Positions 1-8,530 of a DNA stretch of 35,135 nucleotides are shown piece by piece. The notes beneath the pieces are model-generated. The model was given only the letters and a program-made list of their open reading frames with translations. It was not told the origin of the DNA and did no database searches. Made by a program: the position numbers and the translations under genes. Each line of letters begins with the position of its first letter. Within the stretch, counting starts at the first letter, position 1. Source of the DNA: Thalassotalea profundi (GTDB lineage: Bacteria; Pseudomonadota; Gammaproteobacteria; Enterobacterales; Alteromonadaceae); NCBI RefSeq assembly GCF_014653195.1, contig NZ_BNAH01000003.1, forward strand, positions 300,400-335,534. The letters run 5' to 3'.

Positions 1-27
1 AAAGCCCGCTATTTTAGCGGGCTTTTT
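1..27 (+). terminator. Rho-independent terminator of an upstream gene
   Basis: A 10-bp perfect stem (positions 1-10 with 16-25) closes a 5-nt loop and is followed by a T run. It would end transcription of a plus-strand gene lying before the window. Nothing recognisable follows between it and position 155. Confidence 0.75.
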
Positions 28-155
28 GCATTTATAATCTTGTAAGTTCATTATTCCTTATACTATGAGTAGGCAATTCTCTAGATTGTGCACTCTTTCA
101 CATCTGCATGTCTCACAGGTTCAAGCCTTTTATTATAAACAAGGACTAAGAACCA

Positions 156-189
156 ATATAAATGCCCGCTAAATAGCGGGCATTTATAT
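156..189 (-). terminator. Hairpin terminator downstream of the M28 peptidase gene
   Basis: A 15-bp perfect inverted repeat (156-170 with 175-189) has a 4-nt loop. It lies 30 nt past the stop codon of the minus-strand peptidase gene. The stem core GCCCGCT/AGCGGGC is the same as in the hairpin at 1-27. The minus-strand T tract is short, so termination strength is uncertain. Confidence 0.6.
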
Positions 190-218
190 GTAAAAAGATA
201 TGGTGCTAACTAAAAGAT

Positions 219-1862
219 TTATTGCATCATAGCGTCACGAAGAGCTTTAAATTCAGTACCTTCGTTCCAGTTTGGCCATTCTTCAGAGTTAGCTAACAAG
301 TAGCCTGTCTCAAAAAACAATTGTAATTCAGCTATCATACCTTCCCAACCAAAGTTTTCATCGTATTCATCGCACGTTTGGTGGTAACACTTTGCAACCA
401 TAGCACTTACTTTATCACCGATGGCCTTTTGTTCAGCATTAAGCCATTTTGATCCGCCACCAGCACTTAAAGCTGGAACACCTTTTTTAGCTAAACTAAA
501 ATGGTCAGAACGGTAATAATAACCACGCTCTGGCGTTAATTCTGGGCTTAATGTACGGTTTTGGCGTTTAGCTGCTTTGGCCAAGTAAGCTTCTAAAGCA
601 GATTTACCATACCCCACAACCGTTACATCGGTTTTAAGCCCTGTTATATCTAACGAATCCATGTTTACTAAACCAACAATTTTATTAAGTGGCATAGTTG
701 GATGATTGGCAAAATAACGTGACCCCAGCCTTCCCTGCTCTTCAGCTGTCACGCCTATTATGGTAATCGAACGTTTAGGTGCTTTATTTAGTTTTTTATA
801 TGCATTAGCGATATGAACTAACCCCGCGGTACCTGTAGCATTATCATGGGCGCCATTATAAATTTCGCGCTTACCATCAACAATAGTACTGCCCAAATGA
901 TCCCAGTGAGCCATATAAACCACATGTTCATCTGGTTTCTCACTTCCTTTAATGGTTGCAATAACGTTATTAGAATTTGATCTTTCAAACGTATTTTCAA
1001 CAGAAACACTAGCAGATAAACCTAAAGGGACTGCTTTAAAACTCCTATTTGCAGCAGATTTTTTCAATGTTTCAAAGTCTTGATTTGATTTTTTAAATAA
1101 TTCTATTGCTTTGTCGTTACTGATCCACATTTCAACATCAACCGTAGCTTCATTTACTTCACTTGCTGGTAGATGATATTGTGCGCCGGTCCAACTACTT
1201 TCAATAACGTTCCAGCCATAACTAGCAGGTTTAGTTTCATGAATGATTATCGCCCCTGCAGCGCCTTGTCGAGCCGCTTCCTCATATTTATATGTCCAAC
1301 GGCCATAATAAGTCATCGTATTTCCGTCAAATAACTTACTGTCTTGCGTTGCATAACCAGGATCATTAACTAATATAACAACGGTTTTACCTTTAACATC
1401 GACATTATCATAATCATTCCATTGATATTCAGGCGCATTAATACCATACCCCACAAACACAAGATCTGAAGATTTTAGTGAAGACTGCTTGTCCATTTTT
1501 CTAGAACTTGCCACAAAGTTTTTAGGGAATTCAAATTCAATATCACCAATTGTTAAGTTTTCAGTGGTTGTACTTGTAATACTTACTAATGGAACAGCTT
1601 GAGTATAACTATCTCCATTACCAGGTGCTAAGCCTAAACGTTTAAATTCTTTAATAAGTAAGTTTGTAGTTAAGGTCTCTCCTTGTGTTGATGGTTCTCG
1701 ACCTCCAAATTCATCTGACGATAATAACTTAATATCTGCTTTAATTTTTGTAGTATCAAATGAGTTATAGGCTTTATCAAAATTATTTGCCATGGCAAAG
1801 CCACTCACTAAAGTACTTGCCGTCAGTAAAAGTGAGGCATTAAGTATTGATAACTTAGTCAA
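219..1862 (-). CDS. Exported M28 family zinc metallopeptidase with PA domain
   Basis: 547-residue secreted aminopeptidase-type enzyme. Residues 1-25 form a signal peptide. A protease-associated insert lies around residues 130-250. The M28 catalytic domain follows, with the two-zinc ligand set visible: H319 in AHWDH, D340 in GAHDN, E374/E375 in TAEEQG, D402 in VNMDS and H454 in RSDHF. The start codon is TTG; AAGGA stands 7 nt before it, and no ATG gives a complete signal peptide. It probably degrades peptides in the periplasm or outside the cell. It is divergent from the TonB-domain gene and has its own terminator-like hairpin. Exact substrate unknown. Confidence 0.93.
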   Translation of the reverse strand: MTKLSILNASLLLTASTLVSGFAMANNFDKAYNSFDTTKIKADIKLLSSDEFGGREPSTQGETLTTNLLIKEFKRLGLAPGNGDSYTQAVPLVSITSTTTENLTIGDIEFEFPKNFVASSRKMDKQSSLKSSDLVFVGYGINAPEYQWNDYDNVDVKGKTVVILVNDPGYATQDSKLFDGNTMTYYGRWTYKYEEAARQGAAGAIIIHETKPASYGWNVIESSWTGAQYHLPASEVNEATVDVEMWISNDKAIELFKKSNQDFETLKKSAANRSFKAVPLGLSASVSVENTFERSNSNNVIATIKGSEKPDEHVVYMAHWDHLGSTIVDGKREIYNGAHDNATGTAGLVHIANAYKKLNKAPKRSITIIGVTAEEQGRLGSRYFANHPTMPLNKIVGLVNMDSLDITGLKTDVTVVGYGKSALEAYLAKAAKRQNRTLSPELTPERGYYYRSDHFSLAKKGVPALSAGGGSKWLNAEQKAIGDKVSAMVAKCYHQTCDEYDENFGWEGMIAELQLFFETGYLLANSEEWPNWNEGTEFKALRDAMMQ

Positions 1863-2046
1863 AGTATTTTCCTTCTAAATATTATTTTCCTAACAGATTA
1901 ACGATAACTGAATTATTTAGCTAGCAGATAAACTGATTAACTAAATATTCTTTAGTGTTTCGTTAGACAAGTAAGGATGCACTTTATTATGTGTTTGTTG
2001 GTAATCTTTATTTTTGATAGTATCTCTAAAAATAAAAGGAATTATT

Positions 2047-3090
2047 ATGACATTCAATAAATTATTATTATCTCTAACACTTACAAGCCTTTGTACTCCT
2101 ATTGCTTTTGCAAAACAATCAGTTAAACATATTTCAACGTATAAAGCGCCGGAACCGATAGAACGCATTAATCCTAAATACCCTATTAACGCCGCTAGAG
2201 AGCAAAGAGAGGGGTGGACCAAAATGAGTTTTGTTGTTGAAAAAGATGGGAGTGTCTCAAATGCGGTAGTGATTGAGTCTTCAGGGAGCAGTGACTTTGA
2301 TAAGCAATCCTTAAAAGCAGTAAAACAATGGCAATACAGTCCCGCTATAGAAAATGGTCAGCCGATTCAACAATGTATCAATACCGTTAAAATGGATTTT
2401 AAAATGAGTAGAGATGGAGAAAATGGAGTTAGACGACGATTTAGAACCATTTATTTAAAAGCAGCTAAAGCCCTAGAAATTAAAGATTACAAGGAGGTAG
2501 AGGATAATTTAGAAAAGTTACATAAACTTAAAAACATGCACCTTAGTGAGTCAAACTTGTACCACAATTTAGCCGCCATTTATGCCAAAGAAATCACTAA
2601 TGAAGATTTAGAAATACATCATTTAAATTTAATATCAACAAATCACTCAAGTATATCCCCTGAAAGTTCATACCAGATACTTGCCAGAAAATTTTTTATA
2701 CAAATCAAAAAAAATCAATTTAGTCGCGCAATTACGACCTATAATAAAATAAAAGAGCTAGCAGTAGCAAAACCTTACCTAGCTAGTTTTGATGATATTA
2801 TCGCTAAAATAGATGACATAATTAACAATAATGACAATATTGTAGTGCAAGCGAATATCAGTGATAAAAAGGTTTGGTATTACCCGTTAGTTAGAAATGA
2901 ATTTTCAATTACAAATATCAAAGGAGAGTTAAATAAATTAGATGTTCGTTGTGCTAATAAACATCATGTATATACTGTTGAGGATAATCATACTTGGACC
3001 ATTCCTTCAAGTTGGGAACATTGTAGTTTAATGGTCTTTGGCAACGAAAATTCATCATTTCATTTAATTGAGCATCCAATAAAAAGTTAA
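2047..3090 (+). CDS. Periplasmic protein with TonB C-terminal domain
   Basis: 347 residues from an ATG preceded by AAGGAA. A signal peptide ends near residue 22 (PIAFA). A TonB_C-type domain follows directly (about residues 40-120, with INPKYP, VVEKDGSV and a KQWQYSPA-like motif). The remaining 220 residues look partly helical, with an unrecognised C-terminal part. Unlike classical TonB there is no N-terminal membrane anchor and no proline-rich spacer, so it is unlikely to energise receptors in the usual way. Such stand-alone TonB_C proteins are common in marine gammaproteobacteria; function unknown. The gene is monocistronic and divergent from the M28 gene. Confidence 0.8.
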   Translation: MTFNKLLLSLTLTSLCTPIAFAKQSVKHISTYKAPEPIERINPKYPINAAREQREGWTKMSFVVEKDGSVSNAVVIESSGSSDFDKQSLKAVKQWQYSPAIENGQPIQQCINTVKMDFKMSRDGENGVRRRFRTIYLKAAKALEIKDYKEVEDNLEKLHKLKNMHLSESNLYHNLAAIYAKEITNEDLEIHHLNLISTNHSSISPESSYQILARKFFIQIKKNQFSRAITTYNKIKELAVAKPYLASFDDIIAKIDDIINNNDNIVVQANISDKKVWYYPLVRNEFSITNIKGELNKLDVRCANKHHVYTVEDNHTWTIPSSWEHCSLMVFGNENSSFHLIEHPIKS

Positions 3091-3130
3091 TTCATAAATT
3101 GTTATAGGCAGTTAAATAAACAGTTTATTA

Positions 3131-3168
3131 TTAGGCTAATTCAAGTAAAATCAATTGTATTAGCCTAA
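3131..3168 (+). terminator. Hairpin between the TonB-domain gene and the LysE-type gene
   Basis: A 10-bp perfect stem, TTAGGCTAAT (3131-3140) with ATTAGCCTAA (3159-3168), and an 18-nt loop. It sits 40 nt after the TonB-domain stop and 16 nt before the LysE-type start. There is no T tract. It could be a weak terminator or a leader structure affecting the downstream gene. Confidence 0.45.
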
Positions 3169-3183
3169 ATATATGTAGTCACT

Positions 3184-3807
3184 TTGATAGATCTTGCATT
3201 AATAACACTTTTTATCCCAACATTTTTTCTCGTCAGTATTACTCCTGGCATGTGCATGACACTTGCTATGTCGCTAGGCATGTCTATTGGAATAAGAAAA
3301 ACATTATGGATGATGTATGGAGAATTATTAGGTGTAGCCACAGTAGCGATAGCAGCTGTTTTAGGTGTTTCAGCCTTACTAGCCACTAAACCTCAATTAT
3401 TCATACTGTTTAAATTATTAGGTGCGCTATATCTTGCTTATATTGGCATAAATATGTGGCGTTCAAAAGGTAAGCTTGCTATTACAGCACAATCGCGATT
3501 AAGTAATAGCGTTAGCAAAAGTGCTTTATTTTCTCAAGGGTATATAACCGCTATTGCCAACCCAAAAGGTTGGGCGTTTATGGTGGCTTTGCTACCACCA
3601 TTCATCAACAGTAATTATCCGTTACCTTTTCAACTTTTTATTTTAGTCGTCATTATTATGGTGTCAGAGTTTATCTGTATGATGATTTACGCGAGTGGTG
3701 GTAAATCAATCGGCAAACTTTTAGTAAAAAAAGATAACGTAAAGTTAATAAATAAAATTTCTGGTAGCCTTATGATATTAATAGCTGTCTGGCTTTTATA
3801 TAGCTAA
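3184..3807 (+). CDS. LysE family translocator (amino acid exporter)
   Basis: 207-residue inner-membrane protein of the LysE/RhtB family, which exports amino acids or related small molecules. About six hydrophobic segments are visible. The family signature SITPGMCM sits near residues 18-25, and the NPKGW motif near residue 120 is typical of RhtB-like members. Start is TTG at 3184; no ATG or GTG fits a complete first helix and no clear ribosome binding site is seen. It lies 93 bp after the TonB-domain gene and converges on the lipoprotein gene. Substrate cannot be told from sequence. Confidence 0.88.
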   Translation: MIDLALITLFIPTFFLVSITPGMCMTLAMSLGMSIGIRKTLWMMYGELLGVATVAIAAVLGVSALLATKPQLFILFKLLGALYLAYIGINMWRSKGKLAITAQSRLSNSVSKSALFSQGYITAIANPKGWAFMVALLPPFINSNYPLPFQLFILVVIIMVSEFICMMIYASGGKSIGKLLVKKDNVKLINKISGSLMILIAVWLLYS

Positions 3808-3836
3808 TATTTCAATAAAAACGATAACGTTACCAA

Positions 3837-4307
3837 CTATTCTCTAATACTTGTAAATTCAATACTATAGTGTTCTTTGTGTTGGTTATCTAATAAAGGT
3901 TCAACTGTTAACTGTATAACCCAAATCATTTTTTTATCAGAACAACTGCCTAACATAGTGTGAGCGATGTGATAGCCTAATTGTTGTTCATTTGAAAAAA
4001 ACAAAGGGATCTTTCCCATATACATGCTTTTACCTTCGATAAAACCAGTAACTTTAAAATTCTCATTAAATTTGTCATTGCCAACCAAAATAGAAAACTC
4101 ACTTTCAGGTGTTATCTTTTTTTCGCTAAAAAGCACTGATAACTCTCCAAAATGAGTCATTATTTTGCAAGCAGACTGACTCACTAAGCAAGTGGGTTCT
4201 ATTTTTTGCAAAATAGCGTTTTTTGAATCAGTTTTATCGGGTTTAGAGCATGACGTAATACACAAAAGAAAAGCTCCCACAATCAATAAATAAACACTTG
4301 CTCTCAC
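3837..4307 (-). CDS. Small predicted lipoprotein of unknown function
   Basis: 156 residues starting at GTG, with AAGGA 8 nt upstream. The N-terminus is a lipoprotein signal, with lipobox ITSC placing the lipidated Cys at about residue 20. The mature part is mostly beta-strand-like and includes several Cys (for example the SACK and GSCSDK contexts). I recognise no family. It is divergent from ccoN, and the shared 249-bp upstream region carries the FNR box at 4378-4391, so co-regulation with the oxidase is possible but unproven. Confidence 0.7.
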   Translation of the reverse strand: MRASVYLLIVGAFLLCITSCSKPDKTDSKNAILQKIEPTCLVSQSACKIMTHFGELSVLFSEKKITPESEFSILVGNDKFNENFKVTGFIEGKSMYMGKIPLFFSNEQQLGYHIAHTMLGSCSDKKMIWVIQLTVEPLLDNQHKEHYSIEFTSIRE

Positions 4308-4377
4308 AATTGGGGTCCTTGAATTATTAACATTTTTCTGCTTATTGCGCTTTTTTTAGACAGACGTACGTTTTTTT

Positions 4378-4391
4378 TTGATTTAGAACAA
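4378..4391. promoter_or_regulatory. FNR box upstream of ccoNOQP
   Basis: TTGAT-TTAG-AACAA has one mismatch to the consensus TTGAT-N4-ATCAA. Its centre is about 172 bp before the ccoN start. A class II geometry would place the transcript start near 4426, leaving a leader of about 130 nt; the -10 there is weak. Confidence 0.65.
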
Positions 4392-4556
4392 ACTTTACCA
4401 CATTCTCGGGTGACATTTTAGCCATAAAACACTATTATTCGCGCGGGGTTAAGAACCAAAATGCAAACTCATCAATTTAGTCTATAACTAAAGTATGGGT
4501 AAGTGAATGAACGATCCCTTCGATTGATTAATAATTATAACTGCGGAATCCATAAC

Positions 4557-5981
4557 ATGACTCAAAATGATGCGTCAGCAGTAAACTACAACTTCGATGT
4601 TGTACGTCAGTTTACTGTCATGACTGTAATATGGGGAATTGTAGGTACACTAGTGGGTGTTATTATTGCGGCTCAATTAATTTGGCCTGCATTAAACTTT
4701 GATACTCCATGGTTAACCTATTCCCGTCTTCGTCCACTTCATACCAATGCAGTAATATTCGCTTTTGGTACAAGTGCGCTATTTGCAACTTCTTATTATG
4801 TCGTACAACGTACATGTAAAACTACGTTATTTGGCGGAAAGCTGGCCTCTTTTACTTTTTGGGGATGGCAAGCAATTATCGTTTTGGCGGCAATTACCTT
4901 ACCTTTAGGTTATACCTCAAGTAAAGAGTATGCTGAGCTTGAATGGCCAATTGATATTTTAATTGCTGTGGTTTGGGTATGTTATGCCATTGTCTTTTTC
5001 GGGACATTAATTAAGCGCAAAACATCACATATTTATGTTGCCAACTGGTTCTTTGGTGGTTTTATACTTACCGTTGCTGTTCTTCATATTGGTAACAGCA
5101 TGGTTATCCCTGTTTCATTGACAAAATCATATTCACTGTATCCTGGTGCTATCGATGCAATGATGCAATGGTGGTATGGTCATAACGCTGTAGGCTTCTT
5201 ATTAACTGCTGGTTTCCTAGGTATGATGTACTATTTTGTACCTAAACAAGCAGAACGTCCTGTTTACTCATACCGTTTATCTATTGTTCATTTCTGGGCA
5301 TTAGTTTCATTATACATTTGGGCTGGACCACATCATCTACATTACACAGCTCTACCTGATTGGGCTCAATCGGTAGGTATGGTAATGTCTATCGTATTAT
5401 TCTTACCTTCATGGGGGGGGATGATTAACGGTATTATGACTCTTTCTGGTGCATGGCATAAACTTCGTCATGATCCAATTCTTCGTTTCTTAATTGTTTC
5501 TTTATCTTTCTACGGTATGTCAACATTTGAAGGCCCTATGATGGCTATCAAATCTGTAAACGCATTATCACATTATACTGATTGGACTGTTGGTCACGTT
5601 CACTCTGGTGCTTTAGGTTGGGTTGCTATGGTATCAATTGGAGCCCTATATCATTTAATTCCGGTGCTATTTAACCAACAACGTATGTACAGTATTAAGC
5701 TAATTAACACCCACTTTTGGTTACACACAACAGGGGTTGTTTTATATATTGTCGCTATGTGGATTTCAGGTGTAATGCAAGGCTTAATGTGGCGTGCAGT
5801 TAACACAGACGGAACATTAACATATAGTTTTGTTGAAAGCTTACAAGCCTCATACCCTTTCTATTTCATCCGCTTTGTCGGCGGTGTATTCGTTGTTGTT
5901 GGTTTCCTATTAATGGCATACAACATGTTTAAAACAATTAATGCTAAAGACAATAGTCTTAAGTCAATTGAAACAGCCTAA
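4557..5981 (+). CDS. ccoN: cbb3-type cytochrome c oxidase subunit I (CcoN)
   Basis: 474-residue catalytic subunit of the high-affinity cbb3 oxidase. It reduces O2 to water and pumps protons at low oxygen. About 12 membrane segments are visible. Conserved His contexts include HTNAVIF (low-spin haem b), [10 protein letters not shown] (CuB region), HHLHY and [10 protein letters not shown] (haem ligands). The ATG at 4557 is chosen because the protein then begins MTQND, just before the first helix; an in-frame ATG 54 nt upstream adds an atypical extension. First gene of ccoNOQP; ccoO follows after 11 bp. Confidence 0.97.
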   Translation: MTQNDASAVNYNFDVVRQFTVMTVIWGIVGTLVGVIIAAQLIWPALNFDTPWLTYSRLRPLHTNAVIFAFGTSALFATSYYVVQRTCKTTLFGGKLASFTFWGWQAIIVLAAITLPLGYTSSKEYAELEWPIDILIAVVWVCYAIVFFGTLIKRKTSHIYVANWFFGGFILTVAVLHIGNSMVIPVSLTKSYSLYPGAIDAMMQWWYGHNAVGFLLTAGFLGMMYYFVPKQAERPVYSYRLSIVHFWALVSLYIWAGPHHLHYTALPDWAQSVGMVMSIVLFLPSWGGMINGIMTLSGAWHKLRHDPILRFLIVSLSFYGMSTFEGPMMAIKSVNALSHYTDWTVGHVHSGALGWVAMVSIGALYHLIPVLFNQQRMYSIKLINTHFWLHTTGVVLYIVAMWISGVMQGLMWRAVNTDGTLTYSFVESLQASYPFYFIRFVGGVFVVVGFLLMAYNMFKTINAKDNSLKSIETA

Positions 5982-5992
5982 GGAGACGAACC

Positions 5993-6637
5993 ATGACAAA
6001 TAAACATGAAAAAGTCGAAAAAAGTGTAGGCTTATTCTTTATTCTTACCATTATGGCAATAAGTGTCGGTGGCTTAGTAGAAATAACTCCATTGTTTTTC
6101 CAAAAAGCAACGACAACACCTGTCGATAATTTACGCCCTTATACCGCTTTAGAAATGGAAGGTCGTGACATTTATATTCGCGAAGGTTGTCATGTGTGTC
6201 ATAGCCAAATGATCCGCCCTTTCCGTGCGGAAACAGAACGTTATGGTCATTATTCAGTAGCCGGTGAAACCGTGTGGGAACATCCTTTTCTTTGGGGCTC
6301 AAAGCGAACTGGGCCTGATTTAGCCCGTGTTGGTGGTCGCTATAGTGATGACTGGCATAGAGCTCATTTAATTGATCCTCGTTCTGTTGTTCCTGAGTCA
6401 AATATGCCTTCATTTAAATGGTTAGATGTCAATAAGCTTGATGGTGAATTAACAGCTAAGAAATTAGAGACCTTTAATTTCTTAACACGTAATAGAACCC
6501 ATAAAGATGAAGAAGGCAACGCTATACCTTTATATTCTGCTGAAGATATTGCTAATGCAAAATCAGAAGTAGCAGGTAAAACAGAAATGGAAGCCCTGAT
6601 CGCTTATATGCAATCACTCGGGCATGCGTTGAAATAA
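5993..6637 (+). CDS. ccoO: cbb3-type oxidase monohaem subunit II (CcoO)
   Basis: 214-residue membrane-anchored monohaem cytochrome c that passes electrons from CcoP towards CcoN. An N-terminal anchor helix spans about residues 12-35. The haem c motif CHVCH lies at 66-70, followed by the family's SQMIRPF segment. The likely axial Met is in the ESNMPSF context. An AAGGAGACG ribosome binding site precedes the ATG. One base separates its stop from the ccoQ start, so the genes are probably translationally coupled. Confidence 0.97.
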   Translation: MTNKHEKVEKSVGLFFILTIMAISVGGLVEITPLFFQKATTTPVDNLRPYTALEMEGRDIYIREGCHVCHSQMIRPFRAETERYGHYSVAGETVWEHPFLWGSKRTGPDLARVGGRYSDDWHRAHLIDPRSVVPESNMPSFKWLDVNKLDGELTAKKLETFNFLTRNRTHKDEEGNAIPLYSAEDIANAKSEVAGKTEMEALIAYMQSLGHALK

Positions 6638-6638
6638 T

Positions 6639-6815
6639 ATGGATTACGGGACGCTAAGAGGCGTAATTACACTCATAATTTTGACACTTTTTATCATCAT
6701 TGTGATCTGGTCATACAGTAAAAAACGTAAGTCTGCTTTTGACAAAGCAGCTAACTCAATTTTTGAAGAAGATCACAAAGAAGAAACTAACAAGCAGGAG
6801 ACTAATAATGTCTAG
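6639..6815 (+). CDS. ccoQ: cbb3-type oxidase small subunit CcoQ
   Basis: A 58-residue protein starting MDYGTLRG. It has one transmembrane helix (about residues 8-26), then a basic stretch SKKRKSAFDKAA and an acidic tail. This matches CcoQ/FixQ in size, topology and position. CcoQ stabilises the CcoNOP complex. The ATG is 1 nt after the ccoO stop, and the 3' end overlaps the ccoP start by 8 nt in another frame, giving tight coupling. Confidence 0.9.
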   Translation: MDYGTLRGVITLIILTLFIIIVIWSYSKKRKSAFDKAANSIFEEDHKEETNKQETNNV

Positions 6816-7791
6816 CTTCTGGAGTATTTGGATATCAGTTCTTTCACTAGGTACATTATTAGGTTGTTACCTATTATTACGTATGTGTTTAAAGAACTTT
6901 GCAGATGTTGAAGAAGGTGAATCTACAGGACACAACTTCGACGGCATAGAAGAATTAAATAACCCACTACCCAAATGGTGGAGTACATTTTTCTTATTAA
7001 CGATTATTTGGGGCTTTGGTTATTTACTTGTATACCCTGGTTTAGGTAACTGGGAAGGCCTTTTTGGTTGGACAAGTTCAAACCAAGGTATACTGAATTT
7101 AGAAGAATCTAGAGCTAAAGCCGAGTATGCAAAAGAAAATAACCTAATCGTACAATATGACATGGAAGTAAAGTCAGCTGATGCTAAATATGGTCCAATA
7201 TTCGACGCATTTGCTAAACGCGATATTGAAGACTTAGGTACAGCAAGTGACGAAGAAGCGATAACAGCTCGTAAAGTAGGACAACGTTTATTTTTACAAA
7301 ATTGTTCTCAATGTCATGGTTCTGATGCACGGGGTACAACAGGTTTTCCTGACCTTACCGATAACGATTGGTTATATGGCGGCAAACCTTACGATATTAA
7401 GCATACCATTATGCATGGTCGCCATAGCCAAGGAATGATTGGTTGGGAAAGTATGCTTGGTGGTGAGCAAGGTGTTAAAGATATGACCGCTTTTGTACTT
7501 AGCCTAAGTGGCCGTGAAGCAAAAGAAGGCTCAGTTGCTAAAGGTAAAGCTAATTTTGCGATGTGTAGTGCATGCCATGGTCAGGACGGAACAGGTAGTG
7601 ATCAAATGAATTTACCAATTGGCGCACCTAACTTAACTGATAATATTTGGTTATACGGTGGCTCAGAGCGTGTTATTCAAGAGTCTATCCGTAACGGTCG
7701 TGCCGGTGTTATGCCTGCATGGGATGAGATTTTAGGCCATAAGAAAGTTCATGTAATAAGTTCTTATGTGTATAGTCTGTCACACCAATAG
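6808..7791 (+). CDS. ccoP: cbb3-type oxidase dihaem subunit III (CcoP)
   Basis: 327-residue dihaem cytochrome c subunit, the electron entry point of the cbb3 oxidase. Two hydrophobic segments (about residues 5-26 and 57-77) precede a periplasmic region with two cytochrome c domains. The haem motifs are CSQCH (166-170) and CSACH (253-257). Each is followed by a P-D/N-LTDN-W-LYGG motif typical of CcoP. The ATG at 6808 has GGAG 7 nt upstream and overlaps the end of ccoQ; an upstream in-frame ATG at 6739 lies inside ccoQ and would add a basic non-family extension. Last gene before a strong terminator. Confidence 0.96.
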   Translation: MSSFWSIWISVLSLGTLLGCYLLLRMCLKNFADVEEGESTGHNFDGIEELNNPLPKWWSTFFLLTIIWGFGYLLVYPGLGNWEGLFGWTSSNQGILNLEESRAKAEYAKENNLIVQYDMEVKSADAKYGPIFDAFAKRDIEDLGTASDEEAITARKVGQRLFLQNCSQCHGSDARGTTGFPDLTDNDWLYGGKPYDIKHTIMHGRHSQGMIGWESMLGGEQGVKDMTAFVLSLSGREAKEGSVAKGKANFAMCSACHGQDGTGSDQMNLPIGAPNLTDNIWLYGGSERVIQESIRNGRAGVMPAWDEILGHKKVHVISSYVYSLSHQ

Positions 7792-7816
7792 ATAATTAAA
7801 ATTTATCGATTATCTT

Positions 7817-7846
7817 AAAGCCTTATAGTTTACTATAAGGCTTTTT
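7817..7846 (+). terminator. Terminator of the ccoNOQP operon
   Basis: A 12-bp perfect stem (7817-7828 with 7833-7844), 4-nt loop TTTA and a T run lie 25 nt after the ccoP stop. This separates the structural genes from the ccoHIS assembly genes. Confidence 0.85.
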
Positions 7847-7888
7847 AATTTAAACTTTATTTTCATGCATATATAGCAACGAAGTTCA

Positions 7889-7931
7889 TTATAAAATAAA
7901 GGTAATATGCAAAGTTACCCTTATTTTATAA
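7889..7931. repeat. Long AT-rich inverted repeat before ccoH
   Basis: Two 17-nt arms, 7889-7905 and 7915-7931, pair with a single G-T wobble around a 9-nt loop. It lies between the ccoP terminator and ccoH. There is no T tract after it, so it is not an ordinary terminator. It could be a leader structure of ccoHIS or a palindromic repeat element. The rest of the 244-bp gap shows no FNR box. Confidence 0.6.
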
Positions 7932-8035
7932 GAATTAAATTTGCTTACAAATATTCACTAAAGCCTTATTAAATATTGGCCAAAGTAAACTGAAAAAAAG
8001 TATAATGGCAATACGTAAATTAAAAGTTGTGAACA

Positions 8036-8530
8036 ATGAAAAATAGTTGGTATAAAGAACCTTGGGCATGGTTAGTATTTATTCTGCCTTTTACCGCCGT
8101 TGTTGCTGGTATTGCAACATTTATTATAGCTAATAGCGCACCTGACGCACTTGTTGTAGGTGACTACTATAAAAAAGGTAAAGCCATTAATTTAGAGCTA
8201 ACTAAAGTTAAATTAGCACAAAAATTAGGAATGAAATTTGCCCTGCAATTACAAGATAACCAATTAATTATCAAACCTACAGGTATCGAAAAAAAATTCC
8301 CTTTACTTAATGTTAATTTTTATCACCCGACACTAGAAGATAAAGATTTTTATCTAGCGCTTACACCAGATGGTAACGGCTATTTTAGACATAAATTTGA
8401 TGAAAGTATTACGGGAAAATGGCGCATTACCTTAACATCCTTTGAAGATACTTGGAAAATTCAAAATGTTATTACCTTACCTCAATCTCAATTTATTGAT
8501 TTAATTCCTGATCCTATAGAAGCAAATTAA
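8036..8530 (+). CDS. ccoH: FixH/CcoH family cbb3 oxidase assembly protein
   Basis: 164 residues: one N-terminal membrane helix (about 12-33) and a periplasmic domain. The family motif VGDYYKKGKAIN appears just after the anchor. FixH/CcoH is needed for assembly or stability of the cbb3 complex and acts with the copper ATPase CcoI. The stop overlaps the ccoI start as TAATG. It has no obvious own FNR site; transcription may start in the 190 bp after the ccoP terminator. Confidence 0.92.
   Translation: MKNSWYKEPWAWLVFILPFTAVVAGIATFIIANSAPDALVVGDYYKKGKAINLELTKVKLAQKLGMKFALQLQDNQLIIKPTGIEKKFPLLNVNFYHPTLEDKDFYLALTPDGNGYFRHKFDESITGKWRITLTSFEDTWKIQNVITLPQSQFIDLIPDPIEAN

Noticed and set aside
105..125. 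Sequence resembling a tRNA T-arm (CACAGGTTCAAGCC)
   Set aside because: No acceptor stem, D-arm or anticodon arm can be folded around it.
5408..5417. Run of seven G in ccoN as a possible frameshift
   Set aside because: The frame stays open and family-like on both sides, so there is no sign of a broken or phase-variable gene.
7792..8035. Missing ccoG between ccoP and ccoH as a gene loss
   Set aside because: In Vibrio- and Shewanella-type loci ccoG is not at this place, so its absence is not informative; it may be elsewhere.
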